Part shown: one piece after another, positions 1 to 7,330 of the stretch | Numbering within the stretch: position 1 is the stretch's first letter | Layout of the letters: each line of letters opens with the position of its first letter | Assembly (NCBI GenBank): GCA_903922325.1 | Contig: CAIXTG010000102.1 | Location: 1 to 11,071, forward strand | Length of the DNA stretch: 11,071 bases | Direction: 5' to 3' | DNA from: an uncultured Actinomycetes bacterium | Lineage (GTDB): Bacteria > Actinomycetota > Actinomycetes > Nanopelagicales > Nanopelagicaceae | Notes under the pieces: model-generated | Told to the model about the DNA's origin: nothing | What the model saw: the letters and a program-made list of their open reading frames with translations, nothing else | Database searches by the model: none | Made by a program: the position numbers and the translations under genes

Positions 1-1708
1 CCGATCTCTCAATCGCTGATCTCTGAAGTTTATTTTCAGCTAACAATACTTTTTTTATGTATTCTAAATCTATCGTTGAATCATCAAGAATTACCACTTG
101 TGGCGATTTCAATAGCAATCGAGCTATTGCTAGACGTTGTTTCTCGCCGCCTGACAAACGATGCCCGCGCTCTCCCACCATTGTGTCAAAGCCATTTGGC
201 AAAGAGGAAACTAGCGACCAAATTTGAGCAGCTTCACACGCGGCTTGCATCTCAGCTTCGGTTGCTCCTGGCTTTGCATATCGCAAATTTTCACCAATAG
301 TGTCGTGGAAAAGATGAGCATCTTGCATTACAACGCCAATGTTCTCGCGCAATGACTTCATAGTTAGTTCGCGAATATCAATGCCGCCGACTTCAATTGA
401 ACCTTCAGTTACATCATAAAGACGCGGAACCAGCGCACTAATTGTGGTCTTACCCGCACCAGATGGACCTACCAGCGCTGTCATGGTTCCGGGCTTAGCT
501 GTGAAAGTTAGTCCGTTTAGAACTACGCCGCTTTCGACAGTTTCAGGTTTTGCAACTGACTCAAGTGAAGAAAGTGAAATTTCCTCTGCTTTTGGATATG
601 CAAACGAAACGTTCTTAAATTCAACTGCGAAGTCTTTGCCCACTAACTCCTTGGCATTCGGGCGATCTTGCACCATTGGCGCTAAATCCAAAACTTCAAA
701 GATTCGTTCGAATGAAACTAAAGCTGTCATGACATCAATGCGCACATTAGATAAAGCAGTAAGTGGCCCGTAAAGGCGAGCTAACAACGCTGTGATAGCT
801 AGCAAGGTGCCGACAGTTACTGCGCCATTGATAGCAAGGTGGCCACCAATTCCATAAGCAATTGCAGTCGCAACGGCAGCAATGCTAGTTAGCGCGATAA
901 AGAAAATTCGGTTTAGGAGCGCTATCTCAATACCGATATCTGCAACTTTACGTGCTCGGGATCGAAAATAACTTTTCTCGTCACTCTGTCGGCCATAAAG
1001 AGCGACCAACATGGCACCAGAAACATTGAAACGCTCGGTCATTGTTGAAGACATTTCGGCATTCAAACCAAAAGACTCACGAGTCAAGGATTGCAACTTC
1101 TTTCCGACCCACTTTGTCGGAACCAGAAATAGTGGCAAAAGCAAGAGCGAAACAATGGTGATCTGCCAAGAGAGAACCAGCATCGTTCCAACTACCAGAA
1201 CCAAACTAACCGAGTTGCTAACAACACCTGAAAGTGTCGCGGTAAAGGCTTGCTGTGCGCCAATTACATCGGAGTTGATTCGAGAGATCAATGCACCAGT
1301 TTGAGTGCGAGTAAAGAAAGCAACTGATTGTCGCTGAACATGTTCGAAAACTTGTGAGCGAAGGTCATAAATAAGACCTTCGCCAATTCGAGCTGAGAAC
1401 CAGCGCCCAATAATGCTGATCAGAGCATCAAAGATAGCTATGAAAGCAACAGCCAAAGCTAATTTAGTAACGAGGGCGCCATCTTTAGGAATTACGCCCT
1501 TATCAATTAATTCACGTAGCAATAGCGGCGAAGTAACTATTAACAGCGCCTCAATAACAACGGTAATTAAGAATATTGTTATGTGCTTTTTATAGGGTTT
1601 CGCAAAGGAGGCAATTCGTTTTACGGTACCTGGTTTTAGCTTTTGATTCTTTACTGAAGGATCTGCGGTCATGGACCGAAAGGTCATCCAGACTGCGTGG
1701 TTAGACAT
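1..1708 (-). CDS. ABC exporter half-transporter (membrane domain fused to ATPase), 3' end beyond the window
   Basis: Probable ATP-driven exporter of the multidrug/lipid type, acting in the cytoplasmic membrane as a dimer; substrate unknown. 569 codons are visible and the C-terminus is cut by the window edge. Residues about 40-330 form the membrane domain, with hydrophobic segments near 43-65, 82-101, 160-180, 182-197, 265-288 and 298-313. The ATPase domain follows: aromatic A-loop FAYP (369-372), Walker A GPSGAGKTT (414-422), Q-loop VMQD (460-463), signature LSGGEKQR (518-525) and Walker B VVILDD (538-543). An insertion of about 18 residues between A-loop and Walker A is, as I recall, shared by actinobacterial relatives. 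Aspartate at 543 replaces the usual catalytic glutamate, as in degenerate sites of heterodimeric exporters. The residues after 545 do not look like the expected D-loop region. The ATG lies 3 nt after the sufT stop (TGATAAATG) with no Shine-Dalgarno sequence, so translation is probably coupled to the suf operon. Confidence 0.9.
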   Translation of the reverse strand, partial: MSNHAVWMTFRSMTADPSVKNQKLKPGTVKRIASFAKPYKKHITIFLITVVIEALLIVTSPLLLRELIDKGVIPKDGALVTKLALAVAFIAIFDALISIIGRWFSARIGEGLIYDLRSQVFEHVQRQSVAFFTRTQTGALISRINSDVIGAQQAFTATLSGVVSNSVSLVLVVGTMLVLSWQITIVSLLLLPLFLVPTKWVGKKLQSLTRESFGLNAEMSSTMTERFNVSGAMLVALYGRQSDEKSYFRSRARKVADIGIEIALLNRIFFIALTSIAAVATAIAYGIGGHLAINGAVTVGTLLAITALLARLYGPLTALSNVRIDVMTALVSFERIFEVLDLAPMVQDRPNAKELVGKDFAVEFKNVSFAYPKAEEISLSSLESVAKPETVESGVVLNGLTFTAKPGTMTALVGPSGAGKTTISALVPRLYDVTEGSIEVGGIDIRELTMKSLRENIGVVMQDAHLFHDTIGENLRYAKPGATEAEMQAACEAAQIWSLVSSLPNGFDTMVGERGHRLSGGEKQRLAIARLLLKSPQVVILDDSTIDLEYIKKVLLAENKLQRSAIERS

Positions 1709-1711
1709 TTA

Positions 1712-2023
1712 TCAAACCGTAAAGCCGAGAGCGCGCAGCTGATCTCTTCCGTCATCAGAAATCTTGTCTGGGCCCCAAGGTGGCATCCAGACCCAATTAA
1801 TTTTTACATCACTAGTAAGTGGAGCTAATGCCTGACGAGTCTGATCTTCAATTACATCTTGAAGAGGGCAAGCCGCGGAAGTTAGGGTCATATTTAGAAT
1901 CGCGATGTTGTTTTCATCAACCATGACATCGTAAATTAAACCTAGATCGACCACATTGATGCCAAGCTCTGGATCAACTACATCCTTCATCGCCTCGGTT
2001 ACATCATCAATCGCTGCTGTCAT
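1712..2023 (-). CDS. sufT: SufT-like MIP18/DUF59 iron-sulfur cluster assembly protein
   Basis: Small cytoplasmic protein of the MIP18 (DUF59) family, which helps mature iron-sulfur proteins and is the usual last member of actinobacterial suf operons. All 103 residues fit the normal family length. Visible motifs are DPELGINVVDLGLIYDV (17-33), the segment TSAACPLQ with the conserved cysteine C52, and the C-terminal WMPPWGPDKISDDGRDQLR with the typical tryptophan-proline run. It is the only gene in this operon separated from its upstream neighbour by a noticeable gap (44 nt), and it has a strong ribosome-binding site (AGGGGA, 6 nt before ATG). It may therefore be translated independently of sufU. 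The family assignment is firm; the precise client proteins are unknown. Confidence 0.93.
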   Translation of the reverse strand: MTAAIDDVTEAMKDVVDPELGINVVDLGLIYDVMVDENNIAILNMTLTSAACPLQDVIEDQTRQALAPLTSDVKINWVWMPPWGPDKISDDGRDQLRALGFTV

Positions 2024-2029
2024 GGTCTG

Positions 2030-2035
2030 TCCCCT
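2030..2035 (-). promoter_or_regulatory. Ribosome-binding site of sufT
   Basis: AGGGGA on the minus strand, ending 6 nt before the sufT ATG. It is one of the clearest Shine-Dalgarno sequences in the suf operon and supports the chosen start. Confidence 0.75.
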
Positions 2036-2067
2036 ATTTTTCTTCTATGAACTAGTCGGAAGTCTAT

Positions 2068-2508
2068 CTACAACTTGGCTTGAGCTTGTACAACTGCATC
2101 TTTATAGGCCATCCAGCCCAGTAGCGCGCACTTAATTCGAGCCGGAAACTTAGAAACACCAGCCATCGCAACGGCATCTTCGAGGATCGCATCGTCTCCG
2201 ACCATGGTTCCCTTGCTCTGCATTAACTCAGTAAAGTTATTAAGAATGTGATCTGCCTCAGCAATGCTCTTACCTAATAACAAATCACTCAAGATAGAAA
2301 CACTTGCCTGCGAGATTGAACAACCAACGCCATCCCAGGTAATTGCAGCGACTTTGTCTCCCTTGAGAGAAACATTAAGAGTTATCTCATCACCACAGCT
2401 GGGATTCACATGGTGCACTTGGGCATCGTAGGTAGCGGCTAATCCTTTGTGTTGCGGACGCTTGTAATGATCAAGGATCACTTCTTGATAGAGGCTATCT
2501 AGTTGCAT
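2068..2508 (-). CDS. sufU: SufU, zinc-dependent sulfur acceptor for SufS
   Basis: SufU accepts persulfide sulfur from the cysteine desulfurase SufS and relays it to the SufBCD scaffold; Gram-positive bacteria use it in place of SufE. Numbering from the ATG (146 residues), the zinc ligands and acceptor cysteine are visible: C38 and D40 in NPSCGDE, C63 in GVGCSIS, and C127 in RIKCALLGW. The roughly 20-residue spacer between the middle and last cysteine regions that separates SufU from IscU is consistent with the length here. The N-terminus LDSLYQEVILDHYKRP is typical. The reading frame also has a GTG at 2511, but the ATG at 2508, overlapping the sufS stop by one base (TGATG), gives the usual family N-terminus and a standard coupling signal, so I prefer it. 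Confidence 0.94.
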   Translation of the reverse strand: MQLDSLYQEVILDHYKRPQHKGLAATYDAQVHHVNPSCGDEITLNVSLKGDKVAAITWDGVGCSISQASVSILSDLLLGKSIAEADHILNNFTELMQSKGTMVGDDAILEDAVAMAGVSKFPARIKCALLGWMAYKDAVVQAQAKL

Positions 2509-3758
2509 CACTTATCACCGAAATATTTTTGAGCTCCGAGAATTCCATCGATCAGCACATCTACATCTTCTTCATCGTTGTAAAGATAAAGCGAAGCACG
2601 AGTAGTGGCTTGCACGCCTAGTTTGCGAGTTAGCGGCCAAGCACAGTGATGACCAGTGCGAACTGCAATTCCTTGCGCATCCAGGTACTGACCTAAATCG
2701 TGCGGATGTATTTCACCTAAGGTGAATGAAGCCACTGCCCCGCGCTCGTTCATGTCGAGTGGGCCAACTAATTTAAGCTGCGGAACTTCTTGCAAACGCT
2801 TTAGTAAGTAAGCACCCAAATTTTGTTCATGGGCATAAATTTCAGCCATGCCGATGGCAGATAAATACTCAAGGGCTGCAGCTAAACCAACTGCTTGCGC
2901 CATATTTGGTACACCCGCTTCATGACGGCGTGGTGATGGCGCCCAAACCGCATCTGTCATCGTTACAGATTCGATCATTGATCCACCAAAGAGAAATGGT
3001 GGTAAATCTTTAAGTAAATCTGCCCGGCCCCACAAGACACCGATGCCAGTTGGGCCAACTGTTTTATGCCCGGAGAAGGCGAGAAAATCAACAGCTAAAT
3101 CTTTCACGTTTACCGGCATATGCGGAACAGATTGGCACGCATCAAGAACTACCACTGCACCGACTTCATGTGCACGGGCCACGATTGCGGCCATCGGATT
3201 TACGGTTCCTAAAACATTAGATTGATGAGTCAGCGCAACTACTTTGGTATTTGACGTAATAACTTCAGCCAAATTGGAAAGATCTAAGCGACCATCAGGT
3301 GTTACTGCAAACCAAGTTAACTCGGCACCAGATCGCTTAGCTAATTGCTGCCACGGAATCAGATTCGCGTGGTGCTCCATTTCGGAAACTACGATGCGAT
3401 CGGCTGAAGTTAAATTAAATCGGTTATCACTACCGCCATTGCTAAAAGCGTAAGCAAGTAAGTTCAAGCTTTCGGTCGCACTTTTGGTGAAGATAATTTC
3501 ATCAGCAGTGCCACCTAAGAATTTAGCCACAGTTTCGCGCGCACCTTCATAAGCATCAGTTGCCTCTTCAGCTAATTGATGCGCACCGCGGTGAACTGCT
3601 GCATTGTGCATGCGATAGAAATTACTTTCAGCCTCGATCACTGAATTCGGCTTCTGACTAGTGGCACCGGAATCCAGATAGACCAACCTTTTGCCCTCGC
3701 GAATAGTGCGCTCAAAGATTGGAAAATCTTGGCGCACTACACGAGGGTCAAAGGCCAT
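2508..3758 (-). CDS. sufS: SufS cysteine desulfurase, class II, PLP-dependent
   Basis: Removes sulfur from L-cysteine as an enzyme-bound persulfide, giving alanine, and hands it to SufU; cytoplasmic. At 416 residues it has the full family length. Key residues are visible: the EMEHHAN segment (126-132) that stacks on the cofactor, LDACQS with D206 and Q209, the PLP-binding lysine K232 in SGHKTVGPTGIG, and the persulfide-carrying cysteine C372 in RTGHHCAWP, followed by RASLYLYN (387-394). The C372 context is that of the SufS/CsdA class, not the IscS/NifS class. The ATG is 4 nt after the sufC stop with no strong Shine-Dalgarno sequence, and the stop overlaps the sufU ATG, so the gene is embedded in a translationally coupled series. 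Nothing appears broken or missing. Confidence 0.96.
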   Translation of the reverse strand: MAFDPRVVRQDFPIFERTIREGKRLVYLDSGATSQKPNSVIEAESNFYRMHNAAVHRGAHQLAEEATDAYEGARETVAKFLGGTADEIIFTKSATESLNLLAYAFSNGGSDNRFNLTSADRIVVSEMEHHANLIPWQQLAKRSGAELTWFAVTPDGRLDLSNLAEVITSNTKVVALTHQSNVLGTVNPMAAIVARAHEVGAVVVLDACQSVPHMPVNVKDLAVDFLAFSGHKTVGPTGIGVLWGRADLLKDLPPFLFGGSMIESVTMTDAVWAPSPRRHEAGVPNMAQAVGLAAALEYLSAIGMAEIYAHEQNLGAYLLKRLQEVPQLKLVGPLDMNERGAVASFTLGEIHPHDLGQYLDAQGIAVRTGHHCAWPLTRKLGVQATTRASLYLYNDEEDVDVLIDGILGAQKYFGDK

Positions 3759-3762
3759 ATTT

Positions 3763-4515
3763 CTACTTGCTTACATACTCGGCATAGCCATTTGCTTCAA
3801 GCTTTTCTGCCAGCTCAGGTCCGCCTTCTTCAACAATACGACCATCAGCAAATACATGAACGAAGTCTGGTTTGATGTAACGCAAAATGCGGGTGTAGTG
3901 AGTAATTAGCAATACGCCTAAGTCGTTAGCTTCTTTCGCACGCACAACGCCTTCAGAAACAATTCGAAGAGCATCAACATCTAGCCCTGAGTCGGTCTCA
4001 TCAAGGATTGCAATCTTTGGCTTAAGTAGTTCTAGTTGCATAATTTCGTGACGCTTCTTTTCACCACCAGAGAAACCTTCATTTACATTGCGTTCGGCAA
4101 ACGATGGGTCCATGCTGAGCGCAGCCATTGCTGACTTAACTTCGCCAACCCAAGTACGTAACTTAGGAGCTTCGCCGCGAAGCGCGGTTGCTGCAGTGCG
4201 CAGGAAGTTAGAAACAGAAACGCCTGGAACTTCGACTGGATATTGCATCGCTAGGAATAAACCAGCACGAGCGCGCTCGTCGACTGTCATATCAAGTAGA
4301 TCAACGCCATCGAGAGTTACGGTGCCGCCAGTGATCTGATATTTAGGGTGACCAGCGATTGAGTAAGCCAAAGTAGATTTACCAGAACCGTTTGGCCCCA
4401 TGATTGCATGGGTTTCACCGCTCTTGATAGTTAGGTCTACACCCTTCAAGATTTCAACTGGGCCATTTTCAGTATCAACTGAAACTTTAAGGCCGCGAAT
4501 TTCTAGTGTGCTCAT
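3763..4515 (-). CDS. sufC: SufC, ATPase of the SufBCD cluster scaffold
   Basis: ABC-type ATPase that is not a transporter: it binds SufB and SufD and drives their conformational change during iron-sulfur cluster assembly. Its 250 residues match the family. Motifs in order: Walker A GPNGSGKST (40-48), Q-loop LAMQYP with Q91, signature FSGGEKKR (148-155), Walker B AILDETDSGLD with catalytic E173, and the switch histidine H206 in ITHYTRIL. The phrase ETDSGLD, where most ABC proteins have EPTSALD, is a SufC hallmark. It lies 8 nt after the Rieske gene, whose stop codon is part of an AGGGA ribosome-binding site, and 4 nt before sufS. No anomalies seen. Confidence 0.97.
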   Translation of the reverse strand: MSTLEIRGLKVSVDTENGPVEILKGVDLTIKSGETHAIMGPNGSGKSTLAYSIAGHPKYQITGGTVTLDGVDLLDMTVDERARAGLFLAMQYPVEVPGVSVSNFLRTAATALRGEAPKLRTWVGEVKSAMAALSMDPSFAERNVNEGFSGGEKKRHEIMQLELLKPKIAILDETDSGLDVDALRIVSEGVVRAKEANDLGVLLITHYTRILRYIKPDFVHVFADGRIVEEGGPELAEKLEANGYAEYVSK

Positions 4516-4520
4516 AACAA

Positions 4521-4525
4521 TCCCT
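4521..4525 (-). promoter_or_regulatory. Ribosome-binding site of sufC overlapping the Rieske stop codon
   Basis: AGGGA on the minus strand, 5 nt before the sufC ATG. Its first two bases are the last two bases of the TAG stop of the upstream Rieske gene. Confidence 0.65.
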
Positions 4526-4823
4526 ACTTAACTTCAACGGTTACGGAATCTCCGTCAACCACTACTGCATAAACATCAACTGGTGATACTGCCGGAAGAG
4601 TTAGAGCAACTCCGGTACGTAAATCAAACTCTGCGCCATGTAACCAACATTCAATTTTGAATCCTGTGACATCGCCTTCAGAAAGCGAAGCATCTGAATG
4701 GCTACAGGTATCACCGATAGCGAATACTTCGGAACCCACGCGGGCTACACAGATTGATTTGCCATCTTTCTCAAGACGTACTGGTTTTCCTTCAACTAGC
4801 GTCGCAAGACTTAAATCACTCAT
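4524..4823 (-). CDS. Rieske-type [2Fe-2S] protein encoded inside the suf operon
   Basis: Small cytoplasmic Rieske protein of 99 residues, resembling the NirD/ferredoxin-component group rather than the membrane-bound cytochrome bc1 type: there is no signal or membrane segment. The cluster ligands are intact, C40 and H42 in CSHSD, and C59 and H62 in CWLHG, with the expected CxH...CxxH layout. Its job in cluster assembly is not established; an electron carrier for cluster assembly or repair is the natural guess. Its ATG overlaps the sufD stop (ATGA), and sufC follows after 8 nt, so it sits between two scaffold genes. Actinobacterial suf operons often carry such a gene here, annotated as a non-heme iron oxygenase ferredoxin subunit. 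Confidence 0.92.
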   Translation of the reverse strand: MSDLSLATLVEGKPVRLEKDGKSICVARVGSEVFAIGDTCSHSDASLSEGDVTGFKIECWLHGAEFDLRTGVALTLPAVSPVDVYAVVVDGDSVTVEVK

Positions 4824-5914
4824 TGCGCACCTGCCTTTTCGAGCTCTTGATCAATACGAGTCATCAAGCGATCTTGAATCTCTGCATTACCAATTTCAGA
4901 AACGATTTCGTTGAAGAAACCGCGAACTACTAAGCGACGAGCATCTTCAACTGCAATACCGCGAGACATCAAATAAAACAGTTGTTCATCATCAAATCGG
5001 CCTGTAGTACTGGCGTGACCAGCACCAACGATCTCGCCAGTTTCGATTTCGAGGTTAGGAACTGAGTCCGCACGCGCGCCATCACTTAGTAGCAAGTTGC
5101 GGTTTAGTTCATAGGTATCAGTGCCTTCGGCAGCTGCGCGAATAAATACATCGCCAATCCAGACTGTGTGAGCATCTTGGCCAGCTAGTGCGCCTTTGTA
5201 ATTAACACGAGATTTAGCATTAGGCACTAAGTGATCAACGAACATACGGTGTTCGAAGAATTGCCCAGCTGTTGCGAAATAAACTCCGAGTAGTTCAACT
5301 GATGCGCCTTGACCCTTGAATTCTACGGTTGGAAGTATACGAACTACATCTCCGCCAACTGTGACAATGATTGACTTAAAGGTGGCATCTTTATCAACGA
5401 TGGCATGTTGACGTCCGGCATGGATTGTCTTTGAATCCCACTCTTGTAGCGAGACCACGGTTAAGTTAGATCCTGGTTCGCAGATAATTTCAATATCTTC
5501 AGCGATTAAATGATCACCGGTATTTTCAATAATCAAAGTGGCTTTGGCATTTGCACCAATGCGAATCTGAACTCGAGAAAGTTCGGCATCTGTTAATCCG
5601 CCAGCTAGCCGATGAAGTGCAATTGGTTCGGCTAGTTCAGTATTGGCCGCAATCTTTAGCACGTTAACTTCGGTGGCTGCTTCATGGATGCGACCTACGA
5701 TTACATCGTCAGTGATTGATTCAGCAGGAACTAATTCGCGACCAATGCGCTCAAAAGAAACTCCAGCAGGAGCACTGCCAGCAAGGGCCAATGAATTACG
5801 AGTCGCTAATTTGAAAGTGCCATCGTGTAAGCCACCAAGACGTTTGAGCGGAGTAAACCGCCAAGCTTCTTCGCGCCCAGTCGGCGTTAAGTAGTTAGTA
5901 GTTAAGGTCGACAT
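4820..5914 (-). CDS. sufD: SufD, scaffold subunit of SufBCD
   Basis: Structural partner of SufB and SufC in the complex where new iron-sulfur clusters are built. Its 364 residues are at the short end of the family. The N-terminal TGREEAWRFTPLKRL (12-26) is the usual SufD opening. The C-terminal beta-helix and helical tail carry GAGHASTTGR with H300, the counterpart of the functional histidine of E. coli SufD, then FDDEQLFYLMSRGI (307-320). The shared tail shows its paralogy with SufB, but the cysteine used by SufB at the cluster site is absent, as expected. It starts 6 nt after the sufB stop without an obvious Shine-Dalgarno sequence and overlaps the Rieske gene by 4 nt. Confidence 0.95.
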   Translation of the reverse strand: MSTLTTNYLTPTGREEAWRFTPLKRLGGLHDGTFKLATRNSLALAGSAPAGVSFERIGRELVPAESITDDVIVGRIHEAATEVNVLKIAANTELAEPIALHRLAGGLTDAELSRVQIRIGANAKATLIIENTGDHLIAEDIEIICEPGSNLTVVSLQEWDSKTIHAGRQHAIVDKDATFKSIIVTVGGDVVRILPTVEFKGQGASVELLGVYFATAGQFFEHRMFVDHLVPNAKSRVNYKGALAGQDAHTVWIGDVFIRAAAEGTDTYELNRNLLLSDGARADSVPNLEIETGEIVGAGHASTTGRFDDEQLFYLMSRGIAVEDARRLVVRGFFNEIVSEIGNAEIQDRLMTRIDQELEKAGAQ

Positions 5915-5920
5915 ATTTGA

Positions 5921-7330
5921 TTAACCAACCGCGCCTTCCATTTGGAGTTCAATCAAGCGGTTTAGCTCAAGTGCGTACTCCATTGGTAGTTCGCGGGCAA
6001 TTGGTTCAATAAATCCACGCACGATCATTGCCATTGCTTCATCTTCAGTTAAGCCACGTGACATTAAATAGAAGAGTTGATCATCGCTGACTTTGGAAAC
6101 TGTTGCTTCGTGACCCATTGATACATCGTCTTCGCGAATATCAACATAAGGATAAGTATCAGAACGTGAAATGGTGTCAACTAATAGCGCATCGCATTTA
6201 ACTGTGCTCTTTGAATGATGCGCACCTTCTTGCACCTGCACTAAGCCGCGGTATGAAGTACGTCCGCCACCACGTGCTACTGATTTAGAAATTACTGATG
6301 ATGATGTGTACGGAGCCGCGTGAACCATCTTGGCGCCGGAATCTTGGTGTTGACCTTCACCAGCAAATGCCAACGAAAGTGTTTCGCCCTTTGCGTGAGG
6401 ACCCATTAAGAAAATAGCTGGATACTTCATGGTTACCTTCGAACCGATGTTGCCATCGACCCATTCCATAGTTGCACCCTCGGCACAAGTTGCGCGCTTG
6501 GTTACTAGGTTATAAACGTTGTTAGACCAGTTTTGAATTGTGGTGTAACGAACGCGAGCACCCTTTTTGACAATGATTTCAACTACAGCTGAGTGCAATG
6601 AATCTGATTTGTAAATTGGTGCAGTGCAGCCTTCAACATAATGGATATATGAATCTTCATCGGCAATGATCAAGGTACGTTCGAACTGACCCATGTTTTC
6701 AGTATTGATGCGGAAGTAGGCTTGCAATGGAATATCTACATGTACGCCCTTAGGAACGTAGATGAAAGAACCACCTGACCATACTGAAGTATTAAGGGCA
6801 GCAAACTTATTGTCGCCAACTGGAATAACTGTGCCGAAATACTCTTTAAATAGTTCTGGGTGCTGCTTTAGCGCTGTATCAGTATCAAGGAAAATAACGC
6901 CTTGAGCCTCTAAATCCTCACGAATTGAGTGGTAAACAACTTCGGATTCATATTGCGCTGCAACACCTGAAACTAAACGCTGCTTCTCGGCTTCTGGAAT
7001 ACCTAAACGGTCGTAAGTATTTTTGATTTCTTCCGGTAGATCTTCCCAAGTAGCTGCTTGCTTCTCAGTTGATCGAACGAAGTACTTAATAGTGTCGAAG
7101 AAAATTCCGCTTAAGTCTGAACCCCAATTTGGCATTGGTTTCTTTTCGAAGAGGGTTAAACCTTTTAGGCGCAGGTCGAGCATCCACTGTGGCTCGGATT
7201 TCTTGGCAGAGATATCGCGAACTACTTCCTCGTTAATGCCGCGCTTTGAATTTGCGCCCGCATCGTTCTTATCGGACCAGCCGAATTCATAATTGCCGAG
7301 TCCGTCGAGTTCTGGATGTGCGATGGTCAT
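5921..7330 (-). CDS. sufB: SufB, cluster-building scaffold subunit
   Basis: Main scaffold protein on which iron and sulfur are assembled into clusters, working with SufC and SufD in the cytoplasm. Its 469 residues are the normal length for an intein-free SufB; no intein is present, unlike in several mycobacterial SufB proteins. Cluster-site residues can be placed by comparison with E. coli: C379 in KCDALLVD (E. coli C405), and H407/E408 in GHEATVSKV (E. coli H433/E434). Cysteines C235 and C282 are also present. The conserved block WSGGSFIYVPKGV (184-196) and the tail DDQLFYLMSRGL (416-427) are intact. The ATG shares one base with the sufR stop (TAATG) and has the ribosome-binding site GGAGAGG 6 nt upstream, so sufR and sufB are co-transcribed and translationally linked. 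Confidence 0.97.
   Translation of the reverse strand: MTIAHPELDGLGNYEFGWSDKNDAGANSKRGINEEVVRDISAKKSEPQWMLDLRLKGLTLFEKKPMPNWGSDLSGIFFDTIKYFVRSTEKQAATWEDLPEEIKNTYDRLGIPEAEKQRLVSGVAAQYESEVVYHSIREDLEAQGVIFLDTDTALKQHPELFKEYFGTVIPVGDNKFAALNTSVWSGGSFIYVPKGVHVDIPLQAYFRINTENMGQFERTLIIADEDSYIHYVEGCTAPIYKSDSLHSAVVEIIVKKGARVRYTTIQNWSNNVYNLVTKRATCAEGATMEWVDGNIGSKVTMKYPAIFLMGPHAKGETLSLAFAGEGQHQDSGAKMVHAAPYTSSSVISKSVARGGGRTSYRGLVQVQEGAHHSKSTVKCDALLVDTISRSDTYPYVDIREDDVSMGHEATVSKVSDDQLFYLMSRGLTEDEAMAMIVRGFIEPIARELPMEYALELNRLIELQMEGAVG

Noticed and set aside
23..56. Possible hairpin (CTGAA/TTCAG) followed by a T-run, resembling a plus-strand terminator
   Set aside because: The stem is only 5 bp, the loop is 7 nt, and the T-run begins about 10 nt after the stem. 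It also lies inside the exporter coding frame, with no plus-strand gene ending here.
444..1304. Plus-strand open frames over the ABC exporter
   Set aside because: The minus-strand frame is continuous from 1708 to 2 with all ABC motifs; the plus frames are its shadows.
3691..3909. Plus-strand open frame crossing the sufC/sufS junction
   Set aside because: It is antisense to two certain genes, has no ribosome-binding site, and its protein resembles nothing I know.
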